Of a stretch of DNA of 64,000 bases, positions 32,777 through 46,830 are shown one piece after another. The notes under the pieces are model-generated. The model was not told the DNA's origin. It did not search any database and saw nothing but the letters and a program-made list of their open reading frames with translations. The stretch lies in contig JAQFVV010000049.1 of the NCBI GenBank assembly GCA_028023455.1, forward strand, positions 7,865,647 through 7,929,646, read 5' to 3'. The position numbers were made by a program, and so were the translations under genes. This DNA comes from Epiperipatus broadwayi (Eukaryota > Onychophora > Udeonychophora > Euonychophora > Peripatidae). Numbering within the stretch: position 1 is the first letter of the stretch; the number at the start of each line of letters is the position of its first letter.

Positions 32777-33231
32777 AACAAATTTTAACTTAATTCAAAT
32801 ATTACACAAGTTTATATATTTTTATATTCAAAATATTATATCGTAAAGTTCTTTACCACCCCATGCTATTTATATATACTTATGATGTTCTAATGATCTA
32901 TGTGTGTATTTTTAAACATCTATGTCTATAGAAAAACTTTATCCCACTCAACTCTTGTTTAAAACATAATTTAATAATTAGTTATTTAAATATTGATCTC
33001 TCTAAATCATACTATATATATTATCATTTTTTTATTTATATTAATCTTGTAATTATAAACACCATATGAATCTTCATAACAACATACTTGTTACTAAGAA
33101 TAATCAATTAAACTATCCATGACTTTTTCACTATATGTAATAATATAGAATCATTGATTCAAAGCCCCAGTTAATATACTAAATATGTAATAGTATATAA
33201 TTTATACCTGTGATGAACTTAAATGTTCAAT
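32777..33231 (-). other. Gypsy 5' untranslated leader
   Basis: About 455 nt of AT-rich sequence between PBS and the gag start. It should hold the packaging signal, but no structure stands out to me. Confidence 0.7.
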
Positions 33232-33249
33232 GCCCCATGTTGGGCGCCA
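33232..33249 (-). promoter_or_regulatory. Primer binding site, complementary to tRNA-Lys(CUU) 3' end
   Basis: Minus strand TGGCGCCCAACATGGGGC, two bases inside the 5' LTR. The complement GCCCCATGTTGGGCGCCA differs at one base from the 3' end of animal tRNA-Lys(CUU) as I know it (GCCCCACGTTGGGCG plus CCA). It primes minus-strand cDNA synthesis. Confidence 0.88.
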
Positions 33250-33251
33250 AA

Positions 33252-35377
33252 TATAATGGGACAGCCTATTTGATAGCCTTAGTTGAGGCACCAAATATAA
33301 CAGAATGGCATTTAATCATCCCAGTTGATATACCAAATATAATAGAATCGATTATATTTAATGCTTGGAAATCATTAACTTAATGCTTCATAGTTAGGTT
33401 CACCAAATATAACAAAATGGATTATATTTAAAATCTAAGTTGTATATATGGGGATGATTAAATTCCCTAGAAAGAGGATATGCATTTCACTACAATCGGA
33501 CTTTGGGTCTTCAGGTAGAATGCTAGAAATGAATCAATGAAATACTAAGTCCATGATTATATCTATCTTTTTTATGCTAGCTCAATAATCTTTAAATAAG
33601 TTTTAATATAATTTAGACTAGTTCATCCATCTTTCATCCCTCTTTCAGTCACCATTATGCCACGATATTCAAACTCATGGAGAATTTGCAATTAGCTCTC
33701 TTCAGGGAAAATTCAAAACAAGTTATTATTTATATGCCTTTATATAAGCATTAATTACAATTGATATTCATATGATATTTATAATACTAGCATATATATA
33801 ATATAATTCAATAATGATTAGACAAAGAGATCAAGTTAATAAATCAATATTTAATAAATAATAAAAAATATAATATAATAGATAATAAAATATTAATAAA
33901 TAAATACGGATGAATTTTATCATTTTAAAAATATTAATAAATAATATTTTTATTTAATACCCTATGATAAAACTCAATACTATAATAAACTTTCAAAAAT
34001 TAAAGAAAATAGTTTAAATTAACAGATATATAAAAACAATATCTGGGTTCAAAAATTAATAATTTATGTAACTTATTAATTTATTTACCGTTCTTATTTA
34101 TATGTTTCATAATTACCAATATATAAGTACTATTTGCAATTGTATAACTTATATATTATATGTATTTTTGATAAATAAAGTACATTAAACGTTTACAATA
34201 TTACGTAGTAAATACAATATAATCCTGTTTAAGATATCTGTCAAATAATAACTATTCTTTATATCCCTCATCTAATTTGATGAATTATGTCAAGCTTTCA
34301 ATTAATTATATTTAATAATAAATATAATTTTCCTATTAAGATATAATGATGCGATGCCAAATTTGAAATAAAGATAATAATAATAATAAACATATTAAAA
34401 TAATATAAGCATTATTATAATATATATAAATAAATAATAAAGAAAACTTATTTATAATAGAGTTGAGAGTAGATATTGAAGTCTATAGTTCATCATCCTA
34501 ATGAAGATCTTTTACGAAGTATATTATTAATCCATTGGTATAATGATGATTTTATTTATCCTTAAATGATAAACTGTTAATAATATCCAATGATTTGATT
34601 AATGTGAAATAAAATAAATATTCTTCGAATGTAGATGTTCTTAATCTTCATTTTTCTATTATCATTAGACGTTCTATATATCCAATATTTCAAAATATTT
34701 TAAAATAGCATGCAAGGTTGGTTTCGAAACCTTTTACGATATAATAATTATACTACTCACTGCACATTGTTTTATCCTTAATATATATAATTATCTTAAA
34801 TTTATATATATCCGAAGAATAATGGAAGTGTTAAAACAATGTAGTTTCCAAAAAAAAAACTTAAACAGACATTCTTTTCTTTTATATTGCTATTCCTTTA
34901 AGATTTAATAGAAAATTAAAATATTTTCCTTGCAGACTTTTAATCCACAGATTATCTTAATTTGGAAAAGTTAATGTTTAAATTCCAATCATTGAACAGT
35001 AGTATTGATAAAAGAAAAAGTTATTTTTAAAGAGAAATGATTTTCTTTTTCTTCCCTTTTTAATAACAAGAGAACGAATGAATCTGCTCGTGTGTTATTA
35101 CAAGTTCATGCTTAACTCAACTATCAATTGTTCCATTGACATTAAGATTTAATAATAAAATAAAAAAAATATATAAGTATTTATTCTTAACTTCAAATCT
35201 GGCATTTTACTCAAAAGCTTAAGGTATGTATTATTTAAAACTCAAATGTATATATAAATAATATATATATATATGTATACATAATAAAATAGTCAAATAA
35301 AAATTTATATTTATAAATAATTTCCTAAGAGATAAAACACGTTAGACCAATAATAATAACTGTAAGTTACTATTATA
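33252..35377 (-). repeat. 5' LTR of the Gypsy element (right copy)
   Basis: 2126 bp, same ends as the left copy, holding the uninterrupted TTAA at 34978-34981. On the minus strand it should carry promoter and R/U5; AT-richness makes any TATA assignment unreliable. Numerous ATAAT-rich tracts at about 33.83-33.98 kb and 34.35-34.45 kb. Confidence 0.94.
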
Positions 35378-35381
35378 ATAT

Positions 35382-38300
35382 ATATAATTTTATTCAAGAA
35401 AATAATTTATAAATAAGTTTTCATAATTTTATGTTTTCAAAATTTTTCAATGATATTATTAATTACTACTTTAAAAATAATTTACATGAATCCTAATGAG
35501 ATTAAATTAAATATGAAAACTACTTATAAAGCACAGTTTTTATTCAAAGTTAGTACCAACAATCTCAGAGTCATAATTTCTCCCCTCCCCCCGTCAATTA
35601 AGTTTATTAGATCACTATAGTTGATCATCTTATTATTTCATTTTTACATTGACAAGACATAAATACTAAAATGTATTATCACCATTTTGATAATGAACCA
35701 AAATCTTTATAGCATGCACACACTCATTTTTTTTATTATATTTCTCTTATTCTGTGATTTGTTTGACTAGTTTCCATAATTTTTTCTTACATTTCGCTAA
35801 AATAGAATTTATATAATGCTACTGTTATGTACATAGAAAGACAACATTAAATTAACTAAAAGAAATATAAAAAATAACATAAATCACTTATCTGCATATT
35901 TTAATATTTCAATCAAGGATTTTCATCAGAAACTAAAGATAAATAAATAGATTGTGTGAAAATTAAAAAAAAAAAAAATTATCTTGAAATAACTTGTAGA
36001 ATCTTATAAAGATTTTTTGATAAAAGGTTTAGCCAATTATCTCATTTCTATTGTAGAAAAAATTTATACTTTTTTACCATCAAAAAAAAAAAACTTGCTT
36101 TTTAAAAGAAATTAATTTATTAATCAGTTTATTGTGAACTGAAAAAACAACATGCTTATAAATGCCTAAGATAAAGGCTTTTAGAGTGAATAAGGAGTAG
36201 AATAAACTGTTTTTCTCACTAGATTAACATTTATACAACAAATGTGAAGATAATGAATATTAGAATAGCAGACATCTTTTCAAGGTAAAACATGATTATC
36301 AATTTAGTTCACTTACCTCTTTCTATCTCTAGCAATAAAAATGTGCTGTACTTAGTTTTATTTAAAAATATTCACTTAAATATATATACAATTTCTGCTA
36401 TAAGTCATAAATAAGAGAATTTATAGTGGATTAGTATTGACTTAAAATATTCAAAAAATAATGTCAAAAATATTGTACATATTCTTGTTTAAAAGTACTC
36501 TCCAAGGTTTTATATTTTACTAACGTTAATATAAAAGTAAAATTTGTGATTTGATTAATATTGATATAAAAAAATAATGATGGTCAAGTAAAATGGCAGG
36601 AATCTAAACCTTTGTTATCAAATCAATTTGATTATTTCTTTCCATCTCTAGTGGTAAAAATATTGTATATACTTTTATTTAAAAGTGTTCTTCTAAGTGT
36701 ATATGCTGTAATAAATTTAGCCATAAAAAATAAAAGTACAATTTTATGCTAAGCATGGAATCGCTAATTATCAAATACCATTGACTGGAATAAAAAAAAT
36801 TGTTACAGCAATCATCATTGGATTAAGCATGATGTAAGACGTCAACTTAACTAGTGGTTTTTTTTTTACACTTATAAATAATAATTTAATCAAGAGTCAG
36901 AAAAATTGTGCCAAAAAGTGGGAAAAAAAACATTTCTAAAATAGAGAGTTATTAAATAGTCAGAAATTTAAATTCTGAGCATAGTATAATTAATCAATTA
37001 ACTACATTTTTAAAAAAGGATAAATTTATAAAATGCAAATATGATGAAAAGGATTTCAGCATAAATAGTTTAAGTTGTAATTCTTCTTGCTAATATGATT
37101 TAATCAAAAGCAACTAGGAGATTATATCATCTTTGAAGTAATAATTTGTGAACTGTTAAGCAATTTTTTTAAAAAAATGTTTTTTTTTTATGATAAAAAT
37201 TTAAAAAATGTTATTATTGCTAGCAAAGATTGGTCTACCAGATCCAGGAAAGGAACTGAAGTTTAAGTCTTACAAGATTTGATGAATCTTTTAGATAAGA
37301 TAATATTGATCATTGAATGTTACTTCACCAAAAAGTGAAAGATCTGAAATCACAATATGTGGCTTTTTATTAGAATATTAACAATTTTAATCACATGTAA
37401 ATGAGTTTCTTCTGATTAAATATCTAATATTTAGGAATATACATACTTGGGGCAATCATGTCTGAATTTATTACTAGGTCAAATTGTAAGCAGTCAAAAT
37501 GAATAGACATTGCTATTTAAAAGGGTAAATATATTTGCAAGCTTATTTTTAAATGTTTCTTTAGAATCTGCTTGTAATTCATCCTAGTAATGTGTTTAGA
37601 TTGTTTCATCGAGTATTTATTAGAATATATAAGTTCGCGTTTGACTTTCATTTTAAAAAATGAATTTTATTTCTCTTTAAAATATAAATGTCAATATGTA
37701 TAGTACTTAATTTTATATATTTTTTTACATTTATATTTTTGATTTTTTTTCCTGCTTAAGTGATTGATTGATGTGGATGCTAATTTTTTTTTGACTATGA
37801 ATATGAAATGGATTATCCTTAAATTCACATAATTCAAATCAAACTACCAGCAAACCATTAATATAGCAAAAGTATTCTATAATTGAATTGTTTCGGAAGA
37901 CTTCACTATCTATGTGCATAAGGATGCACTTCTTACTAATCTTCGATATAAAAAAGATTTGTTTATTTATTAAATATTAATTTTTACAAATGAACAAAGT
38001 AGATTATATTTATGTTTATATATTTTTATAAATATATATGAACACCCAATCAAAGATACACATATATCTCACATTACACATAATTACACACAAAATAAAC
38101 AGTAAATTTCACGGATTACATAATTTAAAGATAATAAACATTTATGTTTAGACACATTTTATATGGATGTAAGACTAAATTTAAAGACAAATTCTTTCTT
38201 TCTCATATTTTTTTCTGAAACAAAATTAATTTATAAAATAACCACTCTTAATTAATCAAGTGGATGACCTAATAAATTAAAATGTTTAAAGACAGATTTA

Positions 38301-40520
38301 TATATATATATACACACAGTGTCATCTAATGAATTTCTAGTTCTGGACAAAATATTGTCTAGTAATGAAGTAATTACTGCTTTTCTTACAGAACTATCAA
38401 GTTATTTACATGCTTTTGTAAGTTCATAAAACAGGCTTGTTATATATACTTAAGTATGCTCTATATATATTTTGGGCATATTAAATACATATTTAGTGTG
38501 CATTATATATACATGTATTAAGACAGAGTTATCTATCTAAATCTTCATTTTTTTAAAAATATACAATAGTTGGTAATTGTGAATCAAATTCAAGTTTCAT
38601 TAAGTTTTTTTATATGTTTGTATTATGTAAGCACACACATATTAATACAGGTCTGTGTTTAAAATCCAATTAAATCAATTTTAGTTTAGTTTCAACAAGA
38701 TAAAGAAACTGATTTGTTTTAATTACTTATATTTCAAGTCAATCTGTTTTAAAATTATATTACAAGAACAAAGCTTAATTAAATAATAATCTATAAAACT
38801 TTTGCTCAATTATTTTGTAATTAAAATTGTAGGAAAAACAATTTATTTTAAGCATTATCCCTGGTATAGAAAATGTTAATTTTATTTAATAATATTTTAA
38901 GAATTGTATAAACATGGCTTTTTTTAATTAAAGAATTTTGTAAATAGGGATAATTAAAGTAATTATTGGCATGTGGGATAGTTAATTAAAGGAAAAAATC
39001 TGTTTTGCAAAGCTGGTTGGGAATATAAAAAAACCAGTCACAGGAAATAATTTTTATTCTGCTTATTCTTTTGGTCTTTCATTTTGCCTACTTAACATAC
39101 TGTATAATGAACCTCTAATAGTAGCAGAATTAATAAGCATGGATTGTTGACCAGCGAAAAAATGAACACTACTCCAGCATGTAGTCCAAAACCATTTCTT
39201 GCTGGATTAGATTCAATGCTATGCCAACTAACTTTAGGTATGCAGTTAAACAAATGCACTTCTCAAAAATAAATGAAAAATTCATAACAACTTAACCTGA
39301 AAACACATTTAACTGCGACCAAGATTGGAAACTGGTTAATGGAAAGATTCCATTCATAAATCACTAAAAAGCTCTATTTTACTAATGTATGTATGTATGT
39401 ATATATACAATTTCACCTTTCTAGAAAAATAATTTCTACTCAGTCATATTTTAGGACTCTAAGATAACAAATTATCTAAACTATTTTATAAATTCTTTAA
39501 TTTACATTACCAACAAGTCGGTGCTATTTATAATTTAATTTAGATGAATATGTATTTATGTAATTATCATTTATATTCATTTTTTGTATTTATATTCTAT
39601 AAAACCTAATCTAACTCGGTGTATTTGATATAGTGTGACAGGCTTTGAGTAATTTAAGTATTAAAATTTTTGTAGATGCTATAATAGTTTATATTTTCTT
39701 TTAAATAATTGAGATAAAAGAAATCAATTGTTTCTTAAATTTTTTTATAACGAGTTTTTAAAATCACTTCTGTGATTGTTTATAATCACAATTTATTTAT
39801 TTTTTTAAATGACATTTAGTTAGATTAATCTATTTCCAAAAGAAAAAGTTTTTTTTTATTAAAAAAAAAAAAAAAAGTTTAAAACAAAAAGTATAAGTTT
39901 TGGTCAATTTTTTTTTGTAATTTAAATTTAATATAATTAAAATTTAGTATCTCTCTAAAGATATTCAAAATCATTAATGCATATTAAGGTATGTGTGTTT
40001 AACATGATTTGTGGTTAGTTATATAAATCATTTAATAAGCTGATTCTATTGTGTATAAATTTGTAGGCAGGTTGCTCTATTTATTTTGTTTATTTCACAT
40101 GCTTCTGAAATTAAAGATTGATAGATATATTGTAATTGGTTGGGTTACATGGCACACAGCAACATATATATATATATAAAGTAAAGGAAAAATAGAAATA
40201 AACAGACAAATTTTGTAGATATTTTTCTACATTCACTGGGAATAATAATAACTGTAAAGGGTTAAATAGTTTTGTATTTAAAACAGAAATTTATTATAAA
40301 TTAAAATATTTAAAAGGGTCTAAATAAATTAATATTGTAATTACTGATTTTGAATTTAAAAACAAGCATAGTTAATTTTATCTTGTAATTAATGCTTGTA
40401 TACAGTTATCTATCTAAGTAAGAACATGTAGATGACACTTTAATAGAAATCTAAAAGCAGCTTTTGATTAAAATTATTTTTAATCAAGATAAGGATTAGA
40501 AAGAAAAAAACTGTTTTGAA
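35382..40520. other. AT-rich sequence, no gene seen
   Basis: The only structure noted is a set of about three degenerate direct repeats at roughly 36.32-36.70 kb (aaaaatattgta.atactttt.tttaaaagt and ctatctctag words). (TA)n tracts occur near 38.31 and 38.46 kb. A less AT-rich patch at 39.13-39.36 kb has no recognisable motif. Confidence 0.5.
36320..36710. repeat. Degenerate direct repeats, about three units
   Basis: Similar blocks start near 36325, 36463 and 36645: a catctctag word, then aaaaatattgta, ta.ttttatttaaaagt, and a tc-rich end. Divergence is high; unit length varies. Confidence 0.35.
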
Positions 40521-40532
40521 GGTGTGTTTTTA

Positions 40533-40868
40533 TTACCTCTGCAATCCAAGACTATAAATGGTTTGGATAAAAAGATTAGAACAGTCTTGGCTAAATATAT
40601 AGACTTTACTAATAATATTTTGAGAAGCAAAATATCTAGCTGCAGAGTTAGATAGCAGAGTTGGACAGAGCTCCCATAAAGATGTAGCTGAAGTCAAGAA
40701 AGGAGGAAGCAGCTGCTTTCCAGTTGAATGGTGGAGTTCAAATTCACATGGAGAAAAATTACCCATTACTTTGTGTTGAAATTCATAGCTACAGGTGTGT
40801 GCTAAAAGGACAGTTGCTTGCCTGAAATCTATCAAAGCAAGACAGCTTGTTGGCCTGAAGCCCATCAA
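40533..40868 (-). CDS. Unrecognised 111-codon open frame in a less AT-rich patch
   Basis: The predicted product is Leu/Ser-rich, without a signal, membrane segment or motif that I recognise. The patch (40.53-40.90 kb) is clearly richer in G+C than its surroundings. That could reflect a real exon, an untranslated region on the plus strand, or an embedded repeat. I see no flanking splice pair that decides it. I do not assign a function and think a repeat or noncoding sequence is more likely than a gene. Confidence 0.15.
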   Translation of the reverse strand: MMGFRPTSCLALIDFRQATVLLAHTCSYEFQHKVMGNFSPCEFELHHSTGKQLLPPFLTSATSLWELCPTLLSNSAARYFASQNIISKVYIFSQDCSNLFIQTIYSLGLQR

Positions 40869-40899
40869 GCTCTATACAGAAGAGAGCTCATGGCATGCC

Positions 40900-43800
40900 A
40901 ACAAATTATCTGAATTATACCTATTTCAATGATGACAATTATCAAAACTAAGTTCACCAAGAGAAATCTTGATAAAGAAATTGGTATATGTATGCTGCTG
41001 TTTCTCTATATATGCAGAGAAGCACAGAGAAGTGTATATACAAAAATGAGTTGTTTTTAAATAATTCATTTAAAAGACATTTTGATTTTCTATATTTCAT
41101 TTAAAGACATTATAATTAGTTAAATGCAGTCTATGATAGTAATATATTGAGACTGATAGGGTTATATATAATAACAAAAATTTAAATAATTTCTTTGGTA
41201 AAATGACAAAAAAATCTATATATTTTAAAAGAAGGCAAGTAAAATTTTGCTGGAATGAAATGATTGATTCATAGATACTTCTAAAACTCCAAAATCTTTT
41301 AAGGGAGAAAAAGACCAAAAAAAAATTTGCTTGAGTATATATTTTTTTAAAAAAGATATTTATAATTAATTAACATAATCTGTTAAAATCTGATTGTATT
41401 TTTCTAAAAAGAAAAAAAAAAAATATAAAACAAATATTTTAGAGTAATCTGATAAAAAGGAACTTTTCTAACCTGTCAAAATTTGACTATACTTTTTTTA
41501 AAAAAGGCTGTGGTTGAGTTTGATTAACTGATTTTTTTTTATTAACATACACATATATATATGTAAATTTTATGTATATTCAAAATGAAGTTAGTAATTA
41601 CAAAAATTAATGTCATTTATTGTTTTGACAAAATTAAATTTGTTATGTTAATAAACTGTAAAATTCTATATATGTGTTTAAGTAAATCTAGCATAGATAT
41701 TTGTATTATTAAAAATATAAGTTAAAAAGTTTAATCATCTATTATTGTAGGACAATTTAAATATGTTCAGAAATTGCATGCACACACATTATGTGTGCGT
41801 ATATATATATCATTGAGTGTTAAATAGGACATATATGTAAAATTTAATCATTTTTTATAATTTTATTAAATGTTAATTGAAATATATTCATGTAATAGTA
41901 AAACATGTGGCTAAGCACACACACACACATGTGTATATATATATATATAGATATGTGTGTGTTATGTGTAAACCACCATATAATAACTTGAATTTTGTAT
42001 ACTAATCACGTAAACTATAATGTAATATTTTTTTGTAGTATGTTAATCAAAATCAGAAGATTATTTTTTTATTGTTCTTAAAAACTTGAATTCAATAGTT
42101 AAAAATTGTATTGCATCATCTCTTGATCACTGTAACAGTTATAGATCTTATGTTCACTGAGCTAGATTCGAGCATAAAGACTGACTATATAAATGGGGAT
42201 TATGTTATTGCCTAAGGAGCATCCAGTATGATTGATATATCCTGAAATGATCCCAAGATTATATTTTTAAAGCCCATGCACTATAATTTATTTAATTTAG
42301 TCTTTATTAGAATTTAAATTTTATAGTTGGCCAGATGATCAGCATGTTTTGATATTCCAGCATTACTGTTTCTGATTAATATGTATTCTGATAAATGGGC
42401 ACTTAAGTTGGTGCATCAAATTATGTTTAAATAATTTCTCAAACTGGCAATGGCTCAATGGTTGGCCTGGTCTACAGTAGACTCAGTTTCAAATCCAGTT
42501 ATCAGATTGGCTGTTGATTTATATTTTGTATTGTTTAAATCCAGTCACAAAATTGACTGTTGATTTATTTTGATTGTGGATCAATCATGATGATGAATGG
42601 TTTTTTTAGTAGTACTAGTATTTACTTTTACTTATTAATAATGTTAGTGAATTTGGTTAATTATACATATAGTTGCTCTAGGAAATTAACTGGTTGATTC
42701 CTCATAAAAAGATTTTAGATCTCATTCTCTTTTGATATATAAAATTAATATTTTTTATATTACTATCTCTTATCTCCTTCAACTATCCAATCCCCCCATC
42801 ACATTACAATATATATGTGTGCATTTTTATGTAGTGATCCTTACATATTTTATTTACCATACTTGTATTTTGTGTATATTTACTTGCCTCCCTGTGATAT
42901 ATATTATTCCTACTAGAGGTACTTGTAGATGATTTTATTTTACTTTGGGCTCAGAGATATTTCTTCCCACAAATTATGTCTGATGCTATTTATTATTGTT
43001 CTATTTTAAAGTAAGGTGAGATCAGATGCTCAGTATATAGGTTTAATTTTGTAATAGCCTGAACATTATGAATAGTTATAGGAATTTAAGCTGTTTTGTT
43101 ATTGCTTGTTTTATGTAAAAGTGAAATATATATGTGTGCAATCTTAACTTAGAACACATATCTAATAGAATTATATAAATAACAGAATATTTAATAGTCT
43201 TCAGAGATGACTCAGTATTGAAATGTAAAGTTTTATTAATATTAATTAATACTAAAAGCTGCCAGATATCAAATGCACATAAAAAGGGTAATTACCATCT
43301 AATTACATTTGTATATGAACTGTATTATATTGTATTGTAAATAAACTTTGTTTAGTTTTATTGTCAGATTTATTTCAGCATTTTGTAAAGTAAACTGCTC
43401 TGCCAATTGATATTTTCACAGAATCTCGACTCTTTGAAATCTAGCGACAATTTTAAATGTTTATGAATAATGATACAGCTGTGTGGGCATTTATATAAAG
43501 TCTCATATTTTAGGTTATAAGTCTAATGATGTCCTCTGATATTGTATATTATTGTGCCTACTTTCCACATATGTATATAATAGAGCTGCAGAAAGGAGTT
43601 TGCTGTTAACTAAAAGAAGACTCATTTTATTCCTCTTGGAAACCTAAAGGGATTGAGCAGGGCAAATTCCTAATGTTCACATCATAAATTCTTGTCATTG
43701 CAGCAGTTTTTATTATGGGATTATTCATATAATATACCAATATATATGATCTGCTACCAACATGCAGTATTCAGCATACTGTGTTTATTGGCTTTTTAGC

Positions 43801-44129
43801 TCTGAGTTTAAGATCAGGAAACATTGTATGATTTTTTCACAGTTGCCTGATAGCTCTTAAATGAAATATTTGTTGAGTTTTTTTTGAAGACAGAATGAAT
43901 GTGTGTATGAATAGAAAAAAACATTTTAAATAGATATTTATAATCATGACAGACAAAAATAAATTATGGCCCTTATTCACGGGAGTCTGCAAAATCACTA
44001 GCCAAGGCAATGATTGGTGGCCAAAAGTAGAAAGTTTTGATTGCAGACCCAGGCTTCCATTTGATGACAACCTTTTATTTAGTTAGTTACAACTGTAGAT
44101 CACTTTCAAGTGAAAGATGATTGCAAGAA
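40900..44129. other. AT-rich sequence with CA/TA microsatellites and a short duplication
   Basis: An alternating (CA)n-(TA)n-(GT)n tract lies at about 41917-41960. At about 42492-42575 a block of about 40 bp is duplicated in tandem (aaatccagt...attg.ctgttgattta twice). No credible gene. Confidence 0.5.
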
Positions 44130-46830
44130 TCTAAAGAACTGTCCCGTATTAAATGAGACATTATTAGACTTTGTGAAGTTAGAAGAAAAACTGAAAAGTC
44201 AATTGATTTAAGAAATGGACATATAATCTACTACAAAAGTACAAATATTGAAAGTATAAATGTAATAGGATTCATTATAAATAAACATTGTGGAGATTGA
44301 TGGTGTATCGGACATAGTGTCAAGATTAGTTTTACAACTTAATAGCAGATACCAAATGCAGACAATTCAGGTTTATGCCTCCATAACTTCTCATAGTGAT
44401 GAAGTAGTAGAGGATTTTTATATGGATGTACTAAAGGCTTTTGATCAGACCAAATGACATTTAAAATTGTTATGGGAGACTTTAATACTAGAATTGTTAA
44501 ACAATTGAAATATGAAAGTGCTATAGGTAAATTTTGTTATGGTAATAGAAATGAGAGAGGACAAAAATTTGTAGAGGTTGCAAAAAAAGAAAAACTATAT
44601 ATTATGAATTCTTCTTTTGAGAAAAATGTTAAAAGAAAATGGACATGGAAGCATCCAAATAAAGGTGCAGCAAAGTTAGATTATACTTTAACTAACAGAA
44701 ATACATATTTCAAGATTATAATGTTCTTAATAAATTCAACACAGGAAGTGGTTGTTTATTAGTGAGATATAAGATACATGTTAATGCAAAACTAGAGAGA
44801 CAAAAATTATTAAGAAAAATAATATTTGTATTGATATTCTTAATCATCAGAAACATTCTAATGAATTCAAATTAGAACTTGCAAATCATTTTCAGATATT
44901 AGCAGATTTTGACCATGATTCCAATTTAAATGAAATTAATAGGAAATAACTGTTACATTTGTAAAAACTGCAGCTGGTAAAAAAGCAGCAATTGCCCAAT
45001 AATATTTCTACTGAGACTAGAGAATTTATGAGGAAATGAATGAATATGAAAAAATATATAAATGATGCACTAAGAAGAATTGAATATCTTGAATTTTGTA
45101 AAATGGTGTGAAAAAGAGTTGATAATGATATAATAGAATATAATAATGAACTATCAAGGAAAGCAATAGAAGAGAATATAAGACTTAAGTGTGTAAAATT
45201 ATATTTTGGCATTGGTAGGAAACTTATATCTGCATTAAGAAAAAAAGATGGAATTATTACTAAAAAGAGAGATGGCACCTTGAAATGAGTAGAAGAGTTC
45301 TATCAAAAATTATATAGTAATAAAAATAAGTATCTCCTACAACTATTATGTCTTCTGAATTACCCAGGATTTTAAATAAAGAAGTGAGACATGCAATTAT
45401 ATTTATGAAGAAAGGAAAAGCTCCAGGTAATGATGGAATTGTAATTAATATCTTAAAACAAAAACTGGTGAAGAAATAGAAAAACATTTGGCAGTTATAT
45501 ACCAAATGCCTAAATGACAAAGATGCATTATATTATTGAAAAAATGCAGTATTAATATTAATATTTTAAAAAAGTGATAAAGAAGATTCGAAATTACAAA
45601 CAGATCAGTCTTTTATCAGTTTCATACAATTTTTTTTACAATAACTCATCTACAGAGAACTTTGAATTTCAACCAACCAAAAGAACAATTTGGATTTAAA
45701 AGTGGTTTTAGTACAGTGGATCATATCCAAGTATTGAGAGAAGTTATAAAAAAGATCACTGAATATGAGTTGTCAATATGCTTTGCATTCGTAGATTATG
45801 AAATGGAATTTGCTTCTATAAGCATTTCTTCATTGATTAAAGCATTGGATCATCAAGGTATAAACCCAGGATATTGTCATATTCTGTAGAACATTTATAA
45901 AAATGCAGCAGTAACCATTAGATTGCATAATGATACTAGAAAGATTGACATTAAAAATGATGTGAGACATGGTGTGTCCATAGCTCCAAAATTTTTTACA
46001 GCAATGCTGCAAGAAATATTTTGAAGATTAAAATAACAATCCAAGTGAATAAAAGTAAATGGATATTATTTAAATTATTTAGATTTTTCAGGTTTTGAAG
46101 TTGTTTTTGAAAATAATGCTTTAGAATTTCAGGAAATGTTGCAAGAATTATCAGATAAATATAAGAAAGTATGAGTAATGGTAAACATTAAAAAGACTAA
46201 AGTAATGTTCAATGGATTTTCTCAAAAGATAAAAATAAAGTTTGATAATGATGAAATAGAAGAAGTCAACAACTACAAATACCTTGGTCAAATTATTACT
46301 ATAAAGGGAAACAGAATAGATGAAATTAATCATATAATTAAACTTGGTTGAGGTGCTTTTGGTTGAAATAATTTAAAAGGAACTATGCTTATGTGTTTGA
46401 AAAGGAAGGTCTTTAAAATGTGTTTTATCCATCCTTACTCATGGATCTGAGATTTGGACTTTTAACAGAAGAGAAATACGGATATTTCAAACTACTCCCA
46501 GAAATGGGAATGTTGGGAGTAACAAGAAGAGATCGAAAATGGATACAGGTACAAATAAGTGTTACAGACATCATTGAAAGAATTAAAAGACTGAAGTGAA
46601 GTTGGACTGAACATATTGCTAGAATAATTGATAATAGATAGATAGTTGAAATGTTCAACTAGATTCCATGAGATTGTAAAAGACCTAGAAAGATACTACA
46701 TGTATTAATGGATGGATGAAATAAGGAAGTGGGGGGGGGTTATATGGAGAAGAAAAGCTGGAGATTGGAGAAGATGGTTTCAACTTGGAGGGGCCTTCAT
46801 CCTGTAGTGGATTGATAATGATTGATGACA
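44130..46830 (+). pseudogene. RTE-like LINE (endonuclease-reverse transcriptase), dead
   Basis: Translation in shifting plus frames follows the EN-RT polyprotein of HmRTE-like elements. Endonuclease from about 44.13 kb includes QVYAS near 44.37 kb, then GDFNTRI at about 44.48 kb, NERGQKF, and KWTWKHPN with LDYTLTN to 44.73 kb. RT includes an APGNDGI block near 45.42 kb, EQFGFKSGFSTVDHIQVLRE at 45.69 kb, RHGVSIAP near 45.97 kb, KKTKVMFNG near 46.19 kb and NYKYLGQIIT near 46.27 kb. The end at about 46.76-46.81 kb resembles the C-terminal W.R.AGDW..W..LG block. Many stops and shifts interrupt it. At the catalytic FADD position it reads FSGF, so both metal-binding aspartates are lost. A G-run follows at about 46731. 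Confidence 0.85.

Larger units (their letters stand above)
23990..35377 (-). mobile_element. Complete Ty3/Gypsy LTR retrotransposon, 11.4 kb, recent
   Basis: Two direct repeats of about 2.1 kb bound an internal region holding, in element order (minus strand): PBS, 475-nt leader, gag, pol (PR-RT-RNaseH-IN), 3' noncoding, PPT. Flanks are ATAT at 23986-23989 and 35378-35381, a 4-bp duplication. I counted by eye about 20 substitutions plus a few 1-2 nt indels between the LTRs over about 2.12 kb, roughly 1%, so insertion is recent. Gag and pol are both open. PR-RT-RH-IN order and the integrase D,D35E place it in Metaviridae (Gypsy). No envelope frame is present. It is the only element in the window whose coding capacity looks complete, apart from the gag/pol junction. 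Confidence 0.95.

Noticed and set aside
35905-35945. Minus-strand CUGAUGA...GAAA pair near 35.93 kb
   Set aside because: Helix I does not pair and the cleavage position would be G, so this looks like chance in AT-rich sequence.
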